A stretch of 38,823 nucleotides of DNA from an uncultured beta proteobacterium (GTDB lineage: Bacteria; Pseudomonadota; Gammaproteobacteria; Burkholderiales; Burkholderiaceae_C), in the NCBI GenBank assembly GCA_903897925.1, contig CAIUDG010000050.1, forward strand, positions 1 to 38,823, read 5' to 3'. The first letter of the stretch is position 1; each line of letters begins with the position of its first letter. Below, in pieces: positions 8,403-16,965 of the stretch. A program made the position numbers and the translations under genes. A model generated the notes under the pieces. The model saw only the letters and a program-made list of their open reading frames with translations, ran no database searches and was not told the DNA's origin.

Positions 8403-9113
8403 ATGTTTCGGCCATTTATCCAAGCTTGCATCGCTCTCCTGTTGCTCGGTGTCTACCTCAGCGGCCAGGCGCAGTCCCGCTTTGAAGACTCGATGGCCCA
8501 GCGCACCAAACCCTGCACCGCCTGCCATGGCGACCAGGGTCGGGCCGGACCGGACGGCTATTACCCGCGCCTGGCCGGCAAGCCGGTCGGCTACCTCTAC
8601 CACCAGCTGCGCAATTTTGCCGACGGCCGACGCCACTACACGCTGATGAATGGTCTGCTGGAAAATCTCACGCCCGAATACATGCAGGAGATCGCGCACT
8701 ACTTCTCCAGCCTGTCCATCCCCTACCCGGCGCCGCTGCCCAGCCAGGCCAGTGCCGCCGTGCTGGCGCGTGGCGAACAACTGGTGCGCGAGGGCGACCC
8801 GGCGCACGACATTCCAGCCTGCCGGCTCTGCCATGGCAAGGCCCTGACCGGCGTGAACCCCAATATTCCAGGCCTGCTCGGCCTGCCGGGCGACTACATC
8901 AATGGCCAGCTCGGCGGCTGGCAAACCGGCCTGCGCCGCAGCGTGGCGCCGGACTGCATGGCCAAAATTGCGCGCCAACTCAGCGACGGCGACATCAGTG
9001 CCGTGGCACGCTGGCTCTCGGCGCAGCCGGTGCCGCTGGCCGCCAAGGCGGTAGACCAGCCCCCGGCACAAGACGACATCCTGAAAAACTACCGTTGCGG
9101 GAGTGCCCCCTGA
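8403..9113 (+). CDS. Diheme cytochrome c (c4-like), exported
   Basis: 236 residues. The signal peptide, about residues 1-23, ends in GQA and directs export to the periplasm. There are two c-type heme sites: CTACH (C38, C41, H42) and CRLCH in the second half, each followed by Gly and a later Met or aromatic region. The two-domain layout resembles cytochrome c4 and related electron carriers. The ATG at 8403 is preferred; a TTG two codons upstream is also open. The next cytochrome begins 2 bp after its stop. No dehydrogenase or oxidase catalytic gene is adjacent, so its redox partner is not given by this window. Confidence 0.9.
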   Translation: MFRPFIQACIALLLLGVYLSGQAQSRFEDSMAQRTKPCTACHGDQGRAGPDGYYPRLAGKPVGYLYHQLRNFADGRRHYTLMNGLLENLTPEYMQEIAHYFSSLSIPYPAPLPSQASAAVLARGEQLVREGDPAHDIPACRLCHGKALTGVNPNIPGLLGLPGDYINGQLGGWQTGLRRSVAPDCMAKIARQLSDGDISAVARWLSAQPVPLAAKAVDQPPAQDDILKNYRCGSAP

Positions 9114-9115
9114 CC

Positions 9116-10423
9116 ATGCAGGCACGCAAATTCTGGCTCGCTTTTCTGGCCCTGCTGGCACTGGCGACAGCATCCTGGCTCTGGTTCAGCGACGACGGCA
9201 TGTCCGGCAACACCAGCAGCGACAGCCACGCCCCCAGCCTGGCCCAAATCAGCCGCGGCGAGTACCTGACGCGGATTGGCAATTGTGCCCACTGCCACAC
9301 CGCAGCCGGCGGTGCCGCCTTTGCCGGTGGCCGCGCCATCGACACACCCTACGGTGTGGTCTACACCAGCAACCTGACGCCAGACCGGGAACGCGGCATC
9401 GGCGCCTGGAATGCCGACGATTTCTGGCGTGCGCTGCACTACGGCATTTCCAGAGACCAGCGCCTGCTCAATCCGGCCTTCCCCTACACCAGCTACACCC
9501 GCGTCACCCGCAGCGATGCCGACGCCATGTTTGCCTATCTGCAAACCCAGCCTGGCGCCACCACACTGAACCGGCCCTCCGCCCTGCGCTGGCCCTACAA
9601 CACGCAATGGGCCTTGCGCATCTGGCGCAAGCTGTTCTTCAGCCCGGTCGCGCAAGCCGATGGGGCACGCACCGACCCGGTCCACAGTGCCGAATGGCAC
9701 CGCGGCGCCTACCTGGTGCAGGGCCTGGGCCACTGTCTGGAGTGCCATGCCGCGCGCAACAGCCTGGGCGCCATCAACAGTGACATGGGTGCGCGTGGCG
9801 GCGTACTGCCGAATACCCAGTGGTATGCGCCAGCGCTCGGCAACGCCGCCGAGGCCTCGGTGGCCAGTTGGAGCCAGGACAACATCGTGCGCTTCCTGAC
9901 CAGCGGCGTCGGCCCGAACGGCTATGCCACCGGCCCCATGGCCGAAGTGGTGCTGCACGGCACCCAGTACCTGCAACCGCAAGACGCCGCCGCCATGGCC
10001 CTGTACCTGCAAACGCCGGAATTGTTTGCCCGCGAAACCGACGCGCCGGCCAGCGCCGTGCCCGCCAGCGGCAGCACCGATGCCACCGCTAACGCCAACG
10101 GCCCCAAGCTGTACCAGAAATTCTGTGCCGACTGCCACGGCGACCAGGGCCAGGGCCAGCCCGGCGCCTACCCGGCCCTGGCCGGCAACCGCGCGGTCAC
10201 CCTGCGCAACACCAACAACCTGGTGCAAGTGGTACTCAACGGCGGCTTTGCCCCGGCCACTTACGGCAACCCGCGCCCCTATGGCATGCCGCCGTTCATG
10301 CTGCAGCTCAATGACGAAGAAATCGCCCAAGTCCTGAGCCACATCCGCAGCGCCTGGGGCAACCAGGCCAGCGGCGTCAGCGAATTCGACATCAGCCGGC
10401 TGCGCCGCGCCCAGTCGCACTGA
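9116..10423 (+). CDS. Triheme cytochrome c, dehydrogenase-subunit-like
   Basis: 435 residues. An N-terminal hydrophobic segment (about residues 6-24) acts as signal or anchor. Three CxxCH sites are seen: CAHCH (C57-H61), CLECH near the middle, and CADCH in the C-terminal domain. The pattern GEYLTRIGNCAHCHTA, with NLTPDRERGIGAW following, is characteristic of the triheme membrane subunit of alcohol, aldehyde or gluconate dehydrogenases, which passes electrons to ubiquinone. The matching dehydrogenase subunit is absent here. GGGAG lies upstream of the ATG, which comes 2 bp after the preceding stop. The hybrid kinase follows 11 bp later. Confidence 0.92.
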   Translation: MQARKFWLAFLALLALATASWLWFSDDGMSGNTSSDSHAPSLAQISRGEYLTRIGNCAHCHTAAGGAAFAGGRAIDTPYGVVYTSNLTPDRERGIGAWNADDFWRALHYGISRDQRLLNPAFPYTSYTRVTRSDADAMFAYLQTQPGATTLNRPSALRWPYNTQWALRIWRKLFFSPVAQADGARTDPVHSAEWHRGAYLVQGLGHCLECHAARNSLGAINSDMGARGGVLPNTQWYAPALGNAAEASVASWSQDNIVRFLTSGVGPNGYATGPMAEVVLHGTQYLQPQDAAAMALYLQTPELFARETDAPASAVPASGSTDATANANGPKLYQKFCADCHGDQGQGQPGAYPALAGNRAVTLRNTNNLVQVVLNGGFAPATYGNPRPYGMPPFMLQLNDEEIAQVLSHIRSAWGNQASGVSEFDISRLRRAQSH

Positions 10424-10434
10424 AGCCCGGCCCC

Positions 10435-12642
10435 ATGAGCACTCCGTTCCGGCGCCCCCGCATGCAGGTCAGCCCGGCCGCGCGGGCACTGCCGCGCGCC
10501 CGTGGTGACGCGGTGCAGGACCTGATCCTGGAAGGCTACGCGCCGGCGCAGATGATTGCCGACCTGCGCAAATACCAGGCCGAACTGGAAATTCAGAACA
10601 AGGCGCTGCGCTACAGCCAGCAAGAGGCCGAAGGCGCCTCGGAGCGTTTTGCCACACTGTTTTCCAGCGTGCCGCTGGCACTGATGGTGGTGGATGAAGA
10701 AGGCCTGGTGCTGGCCAGCAATGCCATGGCGCTGCAATTGTTCCAGCCGCGCGAAAGCGATCCGCCGCTGAATTTCCTGCTGCCTTTTGTCGGCCCGGAG
10801 CATGCCGACGAAGTCGCGCTCTCGTTTCGCCAGGCCAAGGCCAGCGGCTCCAGCGAAGTCAGTGAAGTGGTGTTCGGCTCCGGCGCCGACGGCCACTTCA
10901 CCGGCGACCTGCACATCGCCCGTATCGAAAATCCGCAGGACGAACTGGCGCACTTTATCTGCGCCATCATCGACCAGGGGCCGCTGCTGGCGCAACGCCT
11001 GGCGCTGCAGGAAAGTGCCGCCGTGCTGCTACAGCGCAACGAAGACCTGGCGCTGAGTGAAAACCGCATGGCCGCCATCATCAACTCCTCGCTCGACGCC
11101 ATCATCTGCATCGACGAGCAGTTCTGCATTACCGTGTTCAACCCCGCCGCCACGGCGCTGTTTGCCTGCGCCGCTGAATCGGCTTTTGGCAGCCGTCTGG
11201 GCCGCTTTCTGCCGCAAGTGGAAGCGCGCCTGATGCAGGGCAACACACCGGCCCAGGCCCAGCTCGGCGAATACCAGGCCAGCACGCTGGACGGCAAGGA
11301 CATCTTTGTCGACATCAGCATCGCCCTGGAACGCCGCCTGCAGCAGCGCTCGCCGCTGCAAAACCTCGGACCAGACCCCGGCGCCGCACCCCATTCGGCG
11401 CACGCCTCGGCCACCGTCACCACCATTTTTGCGCGCGACCTGAGCGCCCGCAAACATGCCGAAGCTCAACGCGTTGCGCTGGAAACGCGCTTGCGCGAAT
11501 CGCAAAAAATGCAGGCCGTGGGCACCATGGCCGGCGGCATTGCCCACGATTTCAACAACATCCTGAGCGCCATCCTGGGCAACGTCGATCTGGCCAAACA
11601 GGACACGCCGGAAAGCTCCAGCGCCCTCACCAGCCTGCACGAAATTGAAAAAGCCGGGCGCCGCGCGCGCGACCTGGTGCGCCAGATTCTGACCTTCAGC
11701 CGCAACGAAATGCCCAAGCGCCTGCCGATGCACCTGCGCGAAGTGGTGCAGGAAACCCTGCGCCTGGTCAAAGTCACACTGCCACCAGCAGTTGAAATCC
11801 GCGTCACCGAGCCGGTCTCCAACACGGCGGTGCTGGCCGACGCGACCCAGGTCGAACAGGCGCTGCTCAATCTGTGCACCAACGCCATCCTGGCGATCGG
11901 CCAGAACAAAGGCCTGGTGACCATCGAAATCAGCGACACACTGCTCGACTTCCCGCTCTGCGGACGCATTGGCGTGCCGCCCGGACGCTATGTCGACCTG
12001 TCGGTACAAGACAGCGGCAACGGCATGGACGCGGCCACGGTGCAGCGCATTTTTGAGCCGTTTTTCACCACCCGCCAGGTCGGCCAGGGCACCGGCCTGG
12101 GCCTGTCCGTGGTGCACGGCATTTTGCAGTCGCACCAGGGCGGTATCGACGTGCAGAGCGCGCCCGGCCAGGGCAGCACCTTTCACCTGTACTTCCCGGC
12201 CTGCGACGAAAGTGTGCTGGCCCCGGCGCCGGAAGAAGCGCCAAAGGCGCCGATCCATGGCCGCGGCAAACACGTGATGTACGTCGACGACGACCAGGCG
12301 CTGGTATTCCTGGTCGAACGCGTGCTGCGCCGCAAGGGCTTTACCGTCACCACCTTCACCGAGCCACTGGAAGCGCTGCAGGCGTTGGCCGCCGCAGCAC
12401 AGGACTACGACCTGCTGGTCACCGACTACAACATGCCCGGTTACAGCGGCGTCGAGCTGCTGCGCGCCGCCAAGGCGCTGCGTGCCGACCTGCCGGTGGC
12501 GCTGGCCTCCGGCTACGTCACGCCGGAAATCGAGAAAGCCGCGTTCGAAGCCGGCGCCAGCGCGCTGGTCTACAAACCGAATGACGTCAACGAACTGTGC
12601 GAAACCGTGCAACGCCTGATCCAGGAGGCCCGCGCTGATTGA
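10435..12642 (+). CDS. Soluble hybrid histidine kinase (PAS-PAS-HisKA-HATPase-REC)
   Basis: 735 residues with no membrane span, so a cytoplasmic sensor. Residues about 30-65 are helical (YQAELEIQNKALR); PAS-like domains lie at about 72-180 and 210-335. The HisKA phosphoacceptor is H371 in GGIAHDFNN. The HATPase follows with NLCTNAI (N box), DSGNGMD and GTGLGLSVVHG (G boxes). The C-terminal receiver begins near HVMYVDDD with phosphoacceptor D664 in LLVTDYNMPG and conserved K in YKPND. HisKA with AHDFNN plus a C-terminal receiver is common in betaproteobacterial hybrids. It follows two cytochrome genes closely, so a redox-linked signal is possible (inference). Its last bases carry the AGGAGG and start codon of rluA. 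Confidence 0.93.
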   Translation: MSTPFRRPRMQVSPAARALPRARGDAVQDLILEGYAPAQMIADLRKYQAELEIQNKALRYSQQEAEGASERFATLFSSVPLALMVVDEEGLVLASNAMALQLFQPRESDPPLNFLLPFVGPEHADEVALSFRQAKASGSSEVSEVVFGSGADGHFTGDLHIARIENPQDELAHFICAIIDQGPLLAQRLALQESAAVLLQRNEDLALSENRMAAIINSSLDAIICIDEQFCITVFNPAATALFACAAESAFGSRLGRFLPQVEARLMQGNTPAQAQLGEYQASTLDGKDIFVDISIALERRLQQRSPLQNLGPDPGAAPHSAHASATVTTIFARDLSARKHAEAQRVALETRLRESQKMQAVGTMAGGIAHDFNNILSAILGNVDLAKQDTPESSSALTSLHEIEKAGRRARDLVRQILTFSRNEMPKRLPMHLREVVQETLRLVKVTLPPAVEIRVTEPVSNTAVLADATQVEQALLNLCTNAILAIGQNKGLVTIEISDTLLDFPLCGRIGVPPGRYVDLSVQDSGNGMDAATVQRIFEPFFTTRQVGQGTGLGLSVVHGILQSHQGGIDVQSAPGQGSTFHLYFPACDESVLAPAPEEAPKAPIHGRGKHVMYVDDDQALVFLVERVLRRKGFTVTTFTEPLEALQALAAAAQDYDLLVTDYNMPGYSGVELLRAAKALRADLPVALASGYVTPEIEKAAFEAGASALVYKPNDVNELCETVQRLIQEARAD
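12623..12628 (+). promoter_or_regulatory. Strong Shine-Dalgarno deciding the rluA start
   Basis: AGGAGG inside the last codons of the hybrid kinase. It is 6 nt before CTG 12635 and 9 nt before ATT 12638. An in-frame stop (TGA 12617-12619) lies just upstream, so rluA must start between 12620 and the first GTG at 12701. Confidence 0.7.
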
Positions 12643-13285
12643 TCTGCTGTTCGCCGACCCGCACCTGCTGCTGCTGAACAAGCCGTCCGGCCTGCTCTCG
12701 GTGCCCGGGCGCGGCGCCGACAAGCAGGACTGCCTGAGCCTGCGCGTACAGGCGCAATTCGCCGATGCCCTGGTGGTGCACCGGCTCGATATGGCGACCT
12801 CCGGCCTGCTGCTGATGGCACGCGGTGCCGACAGCCAAAAACGCCTGAACGCTGCCTTCTCCGAGCGCCGCGTTGACAAACGTTACAGCGCCATCGTCAG
12901 CGGCGATTGCCGTGCCAGCGGCGCCGACTGGCAGACCATTGACCTGCCCATTCTGGTCGACTGGCCGAACCGGCCGTTGCGCAAAATCGACGCGCAGCAG
13001 GGCAAGCCCAGCCAGACGCGCTGGCGCTGCCTGGGCTACGACGCAGTGCGGCACTGTTCGCGCCTGGAACTCGACCCGCTGACCGGACGCAGCCACCAAC
13101 TGCGCCTGCACCTGCAGGCGATCGGCCATCCGATCCTGGGCGACCCCTGGTATGCCCCGGCCGACATTGCCAGTGCCAGCCCGCGCCTGATGCTGCACGC
13201 CAGCCAGCTGGCACTGGCGCATCCGCACAGCGACCAGCCGCTGGCCTTCCACTGCCCGGACCACTTCGGTCCGGACTGCCCCTGA
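12635..13285 (+). CDS. rluA: RluA-type 23S rRNA/tRNA pseudouridine synthase with non-canonical start
   Basis: About 216 residues if read from CTG 12635 (ATT 12638 is the alternative). It isomerises uridine to pseudouridine in 23S rRNA position 746 and tRNA position 32 in E. coli RluA. Seen here: NKPSGLLSVPGR, the catalytic Asp in HRLDMATSG, DLPILVDWPNRP, and GRSHQLRLHLQAIGHPILGD, all close to E. coli RluA, and no S4 domain. The first ATG/GTG/TTG in frame is GTG 12701, but starting there would delete the conserved NKPSGLLS strand. A perfect AGGAGG sits ahead of CTG/ATT, and a stop codon blocks any earlier start. The gene overlaps the kinase stop, implying coupled translation. Confidence 0.88.
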   Translation: MIDLLFADPHLLLLNKPSGLLSVPGRGADKQDCLSLRVQAQFADALVVHRLDMATSGLLLMARGADSQKRLNAAFSERRVDKRYSAIVSGDCRASGADWQTIDLPILVDWPNRPLRKIDAQQGKPSQTRWRCLGYDAVRHCSRLELDPLTGRSHQLRLHLQAIGHPILGDPWYAPADIASASPRLMLHASQLALAHPHSDQPLAFHCPDHFGPDCP

Positions 13286-13362
13286 AACCGGCCCAGCCGC
13301 AATATCCATGGCGCCATCGGCCGTGGCTGCGCAGTGGCCGGCGCCGGCACGGCGCCTGCGCC

Positions 13363-13368
13363 TAGAAT
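13363..13368 (+). promoter_or_regulatory. -10-like hexamer of the PHP gene
   Basis: TAGAAT exactly 6 nt before the GTG at 13375, with no Shine-Dalgarno in the gap. Predicts a leaderless mRNA. No convincing -35 is seen in the GC-rich upstream sequence. Confidence 0.45.
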
Positions 13369-13374
13369 GCACGG

Positions 13375-14247
13375 GTGACCTCTATTCTTAACGCCGACCT
13401 GCATTGCCACTCTGTTGTCTCCGACGGCACCCTGACCCCGGAGGCCCTGGCCGCACGCGCCAAAGGCAACGGCGTCGAACTCTGGGCCCTGACCGACCAC
13501 GACGAAATTGGCGGCGTCGCGCGCGCCCGCGCAGCTGCCCATGCCGAGGGCATGGCGTTTCTCAGCGGCGTCGAAATTTCCGTCACCTTTATCGGCCAGA
13601 CCGTGCACATCGTCGGCCTCGGCTTTGACGACACCGATGCAGCGCTGGTGCAAGGCCTGCAGCAAACCCGCGGCGGGCGCGACCAGCGCGCGCAGGAAAT
13701 GGCCGCCGGCCTGGCCCAGGTTGGCATCCACGGGGCCTACCAGGGCGCGCTGCGCTACGTCGGCAACCCGCAGCTGATTTCGCGCACCCACTTTGCCCGC
13801 TTCCTGGTGGAAACCGGCGTCTGCAAAGACACCAACGAAGTGTTCCGCAAATATCTCACCGAAGGCAAGCCAGGCTATGTGCCGCACCGCTGGGCCACGC
13901 TGAAAGACGCCGTGCAGTGGATCACCCAGGCCGGCGGCATGGCCATCATTGCCCACCCGGCGCGCTACAAGTTCACGCCCAACGAAGAGTTTGCGCTGTT
14001 CACCGAATTCAAGGGCCTGGGCGGGCGCGGCGTCGAAGTTGTCACCGGCAGCCACTCGGCCGCCGAATACCTGGTCTATGCCGAAACGGCCCAGGAATTT
14101 GGCCTGGCCGCCTCGCGCGGCAGCGATTTCCACAGCCCGCTGGAGAGCCACACCGAACTCGGCACCCTGCCCTACCTGAGTGGCGCACTGACCCCGGTGT
14201 GGGAACTGTTGCAGCAGCGCATCCAGTACCCACCCCCAGGCTTCTGA
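13375..14247 (+). CDS. rnm: PHP-domain phosphoesterase, RNase AM (YciV)-like
   Basis: 290 residues, the usual length. Metal-binding motifs of the PHP fold: ADLHCHSVVSDG near the N-terminus, LTDHDEIGG at about residues 40-48, GVEISV, AHPARY in the middle and GSDFHSP near residue 245. E. coli YciV (RNase AM) trims 5' ends of rRNA and degrades short oligonucleotides or 3',5'-bisphosphonucleotides; the same role is inferred here. It starts at GTG, with TAGAAT 6 nt upstream. It is first of a same-strand row with the YciO-like, M50 and trpS genes. Confidence 0.92.
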   Translation: MTSILNADLHCHSVVSDGTLTPEALAARAKGNGVELWALTDHDEIGGVARARAAAHAEGMAFLSGVEISVTFIGQTVHIVGLGFDDTDAALVQGLQQTRGGRDQRAQEMAAGLAQVGIHGAYQGALRYVGNPQLISRTHFARFLVETGVCKDTNEVFRKYLTEGKPGYVPHRWATLKDAVQWITQAGGMAIIAHPARYKFTPNEEFALFTEFKGLGGRGVEVVTGSHSAAEYLVYAETAQEFGLAASRGSDFHSPLESHTELGTLPYLSGALTPVWELLQQRIQYPPPGF

Positions 14248-14274
14248 AAGCCGGCCGACCCGACCGCAAACGCT

Positions 14275-14898
14275 ATGGCGCAATACTTCGAACTTCACCC
14301 TGACAATCCGCAACCGCGCCTGCTGCGCCAGGCCGTGGCGCTGCTGGAGAAAGGCGGCATCCTGGCGGTGCCGACCGACTCCAGCTACGCCCTGGTCTGC
14401 CACCTGGATGACAAAAACGCCGTTGACGCACTGCGCCGCGTGCGTGGCGTCGATGACAAACACCAGCTCACGCTGCTGTGCCGCGACCTGAGCGAACTGG
14501 CCACCTACGCCCGCGTCGATAACCGCCAGTACCGCCTGCTCAAAGCCGCCACCCCGGGCCGCTTCACCTTTATTCTGGAAGCCAGCAAAGAAGTGCCGCG
14601 CCGCGTCAGCCACCCCTCGCGCAAGACCATCGGCCTGCGCGTGCCCGACCACAAGGTGTTGCAGGAGCTGCTGGCACTGCACGGCTCGGCGCTGCTGGGC
14701 ACCACGCTGATTCCGCGCGGCGATACCGAGCCGCTCAATGACGCCCAGGAAATCCGCGAACGCCTGGAAAACCAGATCGCCGGCGTGCTCGATGCTGGTG
14801 CCTGCACGGCGCAACCCACCACCGTGGTCGATCTGAGCCAAGACGAAATCGACATCGTGCGCCTGGGCGGTGGTGACATTGGTTTGCTGGGGCTGTAA
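14275..14898 (+). CDS. YciO-like L-threonylcarbamoyladenylate synthase-family protein
   Basis: 207 residues forming a single Sua5/YciO/YrdC domain. Seen: GGILAVPTDSSYALVCHL (nucleotide-binding start), RRVRGVDDKHQLTLLCRDLSELATYA, ATPGRFTFILEA, KTIGLRVPDH and GTTLIPRGD. The TDSSYAL variant, rather than TDTVYGL, is typical of the YciO branch, whose role in tRNA t6A synthesis is doubtful or weak compared with TsaC. It lies 27 bp after the PHP gene. The neighbouring order PHP-YciO-M50-trpS is widespread in proteobacteria. Confidence 0.92.
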   Translation: MAQYFELHPDNPQPRLLRQAVALLEKGGILAVPTDSSYALVCHLDDKNAVDALRRVRGVDDKHQLTLLCRDLSELATYARVDNRQYRLLKAATPGRFTFILEASKEVPRRVSHPSRKTIGLRVPDHKVLQELLALHGSALLGTTLIPRGDTEPLNDAQEIRERLENQIAGVLDAGACTAQPTTVVDLSQDEIDIVRLGGGDIGLLGL

Positions 14899-14911
14899 GC
14901 CCGAGGTCTGA

Positions 14912-14917
14912 GACAAT
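14912..14917 (+). promoter_or_regulatory. -10-like hexamer before the M50 gene
   Basis: GACAAT 7 nt before the ATG at 14925, with no Shine-Dalgarno in between. This could give a leaderless transcript internal to the PHP-trpS row. Confidence 0.35.
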
Positions 14918-14924
14918 CGCCGCA

Positions 14925-15593
14925 ATGGACTTCGCACAACTGATTCAAACCGTCGCTCTCTACGCCCTGCCCGTGCTGTTTGCCATCACCTTGCACGAAG
15001 CGGCGCATGGCTACGCGGCACGCTATTTCGGCGACAAAACGGCCTGGATGATGGGCCGCGTAACGCTCAATCCAATGGCGCACATCGACCCGATGGGCAC
15101 CATCGTGATGCCGCTGCTGCTGTATTTCGCCACCTCCGGTACTTTTCTGTTTGGTTATGCCAAGCCGGTGCCGGTGCGCTTTGGCAATCTGCGCAATCCC
15201 AAGCGCGACATGGTCTGGGTCGCCCTCGCCGGCCCGGGCGCCAACCTGGCGCAGGCGCTGGTCTGGGGCGCGGCCTTTTATGTGCTGAAAATGGTCGGCG
15301 TGGAAGAAATCTTTTTCACCGGCATGTGCCGCGCCGGTTTTGAATTCAACATCGCGCTGTGCGTGTTCAACCTGCTGCCCTTGCCGCCGCTCGACGGCGG
15401 CCGCATTCTGGTCGGTCTGCTGCCACTGCGCCAGGCGCTGGCCTTTTCCAAAATTGAACGCTGGGGCTTCTTCATCGTGATTGCGCTGATTTACATGCGC
15501 ATCCTTGACACGCTGTGGATGCGCCCGCTGATTGCCCTCACCACCTGGGTGTTGCAAATGCTGCTGTCACCGCTGGCATTGCTGGCAAGCTGA
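14925..15593 (+). CDS. Site-2 protease family (M50) membrane metalloprotease
   Basis: 222 residues with about six hydrophobic segments. The zinc site is HEAAH (H24, E25, H28) within the first membrane helix. The second signature NLLPLPPLDGGRIL supplies the third ligand Asp and lies at about residues 148-161. It has no PDZ domain, so it belongs to the compact M50B branch (YwhC/Rip2-like) rather than RseP. It cleaves substrates within the membrane; the target is unknown. It sits 26 bp after the YciO-like gene and 42 bp before trpS. Confidence 0.93.
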   Translation: MDFAQLIQTVALYALPVLFAITLHEAAHGYAARYFGDKTAWMMGRVTLNPMAHIDPMGTIVMPLLLYFATSGTFLFGYAKPVPVRFGNLRNPKRDMVWVALAGPGANLAQALVWGAAFYVLKMVGVEEIFFTGMCRAGFEFNIALCVFNLLPLPPLDGGRILVGLLPLRQALAFSKIERWGFFIVIALIYMRILDTLWMRPLIALTTWVLQMLLSPLALLAS

Positions 15594-15635
15594 CGGCATT
15601 GCCGACCCAACTTTTCCGATTTCTTTGCTCCGACC

Positions 15636-16955
15636 ATGTCCACTTCCGCCCCGATCACGCGTTTTCTCACCGGCATCACTACCAGCGGCACGCCGCACCT
15701 GGGCAACTATGTCGGCTCGATCCGCCCGGCGGTGCGCGCCAGCCTGTCGGCATCCGTAGAAAGCTATTACTTTCTGGCCGACTACCATGCGCTGATCAAG
15801 ATTGACGATCCGGCGCGCATCCAGCGTTCCACCCTGGAAATCGCCGCCAGCTGGCTGGCCGCCGGTCTGAACCCCGACCGCGTCACGTTTTACCGCCAGT
15901 CCGACATTCCGGAAATTCCGGAACTGACCTGGTTTTTAACCTGCGTCACCGGCAAAGGGGTACTCAACCGGGCCCACGCCTACAAGGCCTCGGTCGACAA
16001 AAACCAGGCCGCCGGCGTCGATCCGGACAGCGACGTCAGCGCCGGCCTGTTCATGTACCCGGTGCTGATGGGCGCCGACATTCTGCTGTTCAACGCACAC
16101 AAAGTGCCGGTCGGGCGCGACCAGATCCAGCACATTGAAATGGCGCGCGACATGGCGCAAAGCTTTAACCACCGCTATGGCAAGCACTTTGTTGCCCCCG
16201 AGGCTGAAATCGAAGCCTCGGTCGCCACCCTGCCCGGCCTGGACGGGCGCAAGATGAGCAAGAGCTACGACAACACCATTCCGCTGTTTGCCAGCCGCGA
16301 ACAACTGAAGAAGCTGATTGCCAGCATCGTTACCGATTCGCGCGCACCGGGCGAAGCCAAGGATACCGAAGGTTCGGCCCTGTTCCAGATTTACCAGGCC
16401 TTTGCCAGTGCCGAAGAAACCGAACAACTGCGCCAGGCCTATGCCGCCGGCATTTCCTGGGGCGATGCCAAGCAACAGCTGCTGGACCGGATTGACCTGG
16501 AAATCGCTCCGATGCGGGCACGCTACCAGCACCTGATGGAGCATCCGGAAGAAGTCGAGGCCCTGCTGCAAGCCGGTGCGCGCAAGGCACGCGCCGTGGC
16601 CACGCCGTTTCTGCAACAACTGCGCAGCGCGGTCGGCCTGCGCAATCTGGTCGACGCCAAAGGTCCGGCCAAGACCAAGGCCAGCAAGGCCACCACGGCC
16701 GCCAGTGCCGGCTTCAAGCAATACCGCGAAAAAGACGGGCTGTTTTATTTCAAGTTGGCCGATGCCAAAGGCCGGGTGCTGCTGCAAAGCCGTGGCCTGA
16801 GCACGCCGCAAAGCGCCGGCCAGAGCATTGCCCGGCTGCAGCGCGAAGGGCTGGCGGCGCTGGACGCCCTGCAAGACCAGCTTGCGCCGGTCAGTGATAC
16901 CGCCGCCTTGGCGGCAGCGCTGGCTGAACTGCAGTCCGCCAGCGAAGGCCTGTAG
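15636..16955 (+). CDS. trpS: Tryptophanyl-tRNA synthetase with C-terminal DUF1508-like domain
   Basis: 439 residues, versus about 330-350 for the catalytic core. A class I aminoacyl-tRNA synthetase: the HIGH-type motif is in TSGTPHLGNYVG (about residues 15-25) and the KMSKS loop is GRKMSKSYDN (about residue 206). Tryptophan-pocket segments such as YPVLMGADILLF and VGRDQIQHIEM are present. After the anticodon-binding domain, a linker rich in Ala/Lys/Thr (about residues 345-358) leads to FKQYREKDGLFYFKLADAKG, with VLLQSRGLSTPQSAGQSI following. This resembles the YegP/DUF1508 fold, followed by a helical tail. Similar extensions occur in betaproteobacterial TrpRS. Confidence 0.95.
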   Translation: MSTSAPITRFLTGITTSGTPHLGNYVGSIRPAVRASLSASVESYYFLADYHALIKIDDPARIQRSTLEIAASWLAAGLNPDRVTFYRQSDIPEIPELTWFLTCVTGKGVLNRAHAYKASVDKNQAAGVDPDSDVSAGLFMYPVLMGADILLFNAHKVPVGRDQIQHIEMARDMAQSFNHRYGKHFVAPEAEIEASVATLPGLDGRKMSKSYDNTIPLFASREQLKKLIASIVTDSRAPGEAKDTEGSALFQIYQAFASAEETEQLRQAYAAGISWGDAKQQLLDRIDLEIAPMRARYQHLMEHPEEVEALLQAGARKARAVATPFLQQLRSAVGLRNLVDAKGPAKTKASKATTAASAGFKQYREKDGLFYFKLADAKGRVLLQSRGLSTPQSAGQSIARLQREGLAALDALQDQLAPVSDTAALAAALAELQSASEGL

Positions 16956-16965
16956 CGGCTCCGTA

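Noticed and set aside
11029..12879. 616-codon open frame on the - strand
   Set aside because: Antisense to the hybrid kinase and rluA; no recognisable domain.
13036..14937. 633-codon open frame on the - strand
   Set aside because: Antisense to rluA, the PHP gene and the YciO-like gene, all of which have clear family motifs.
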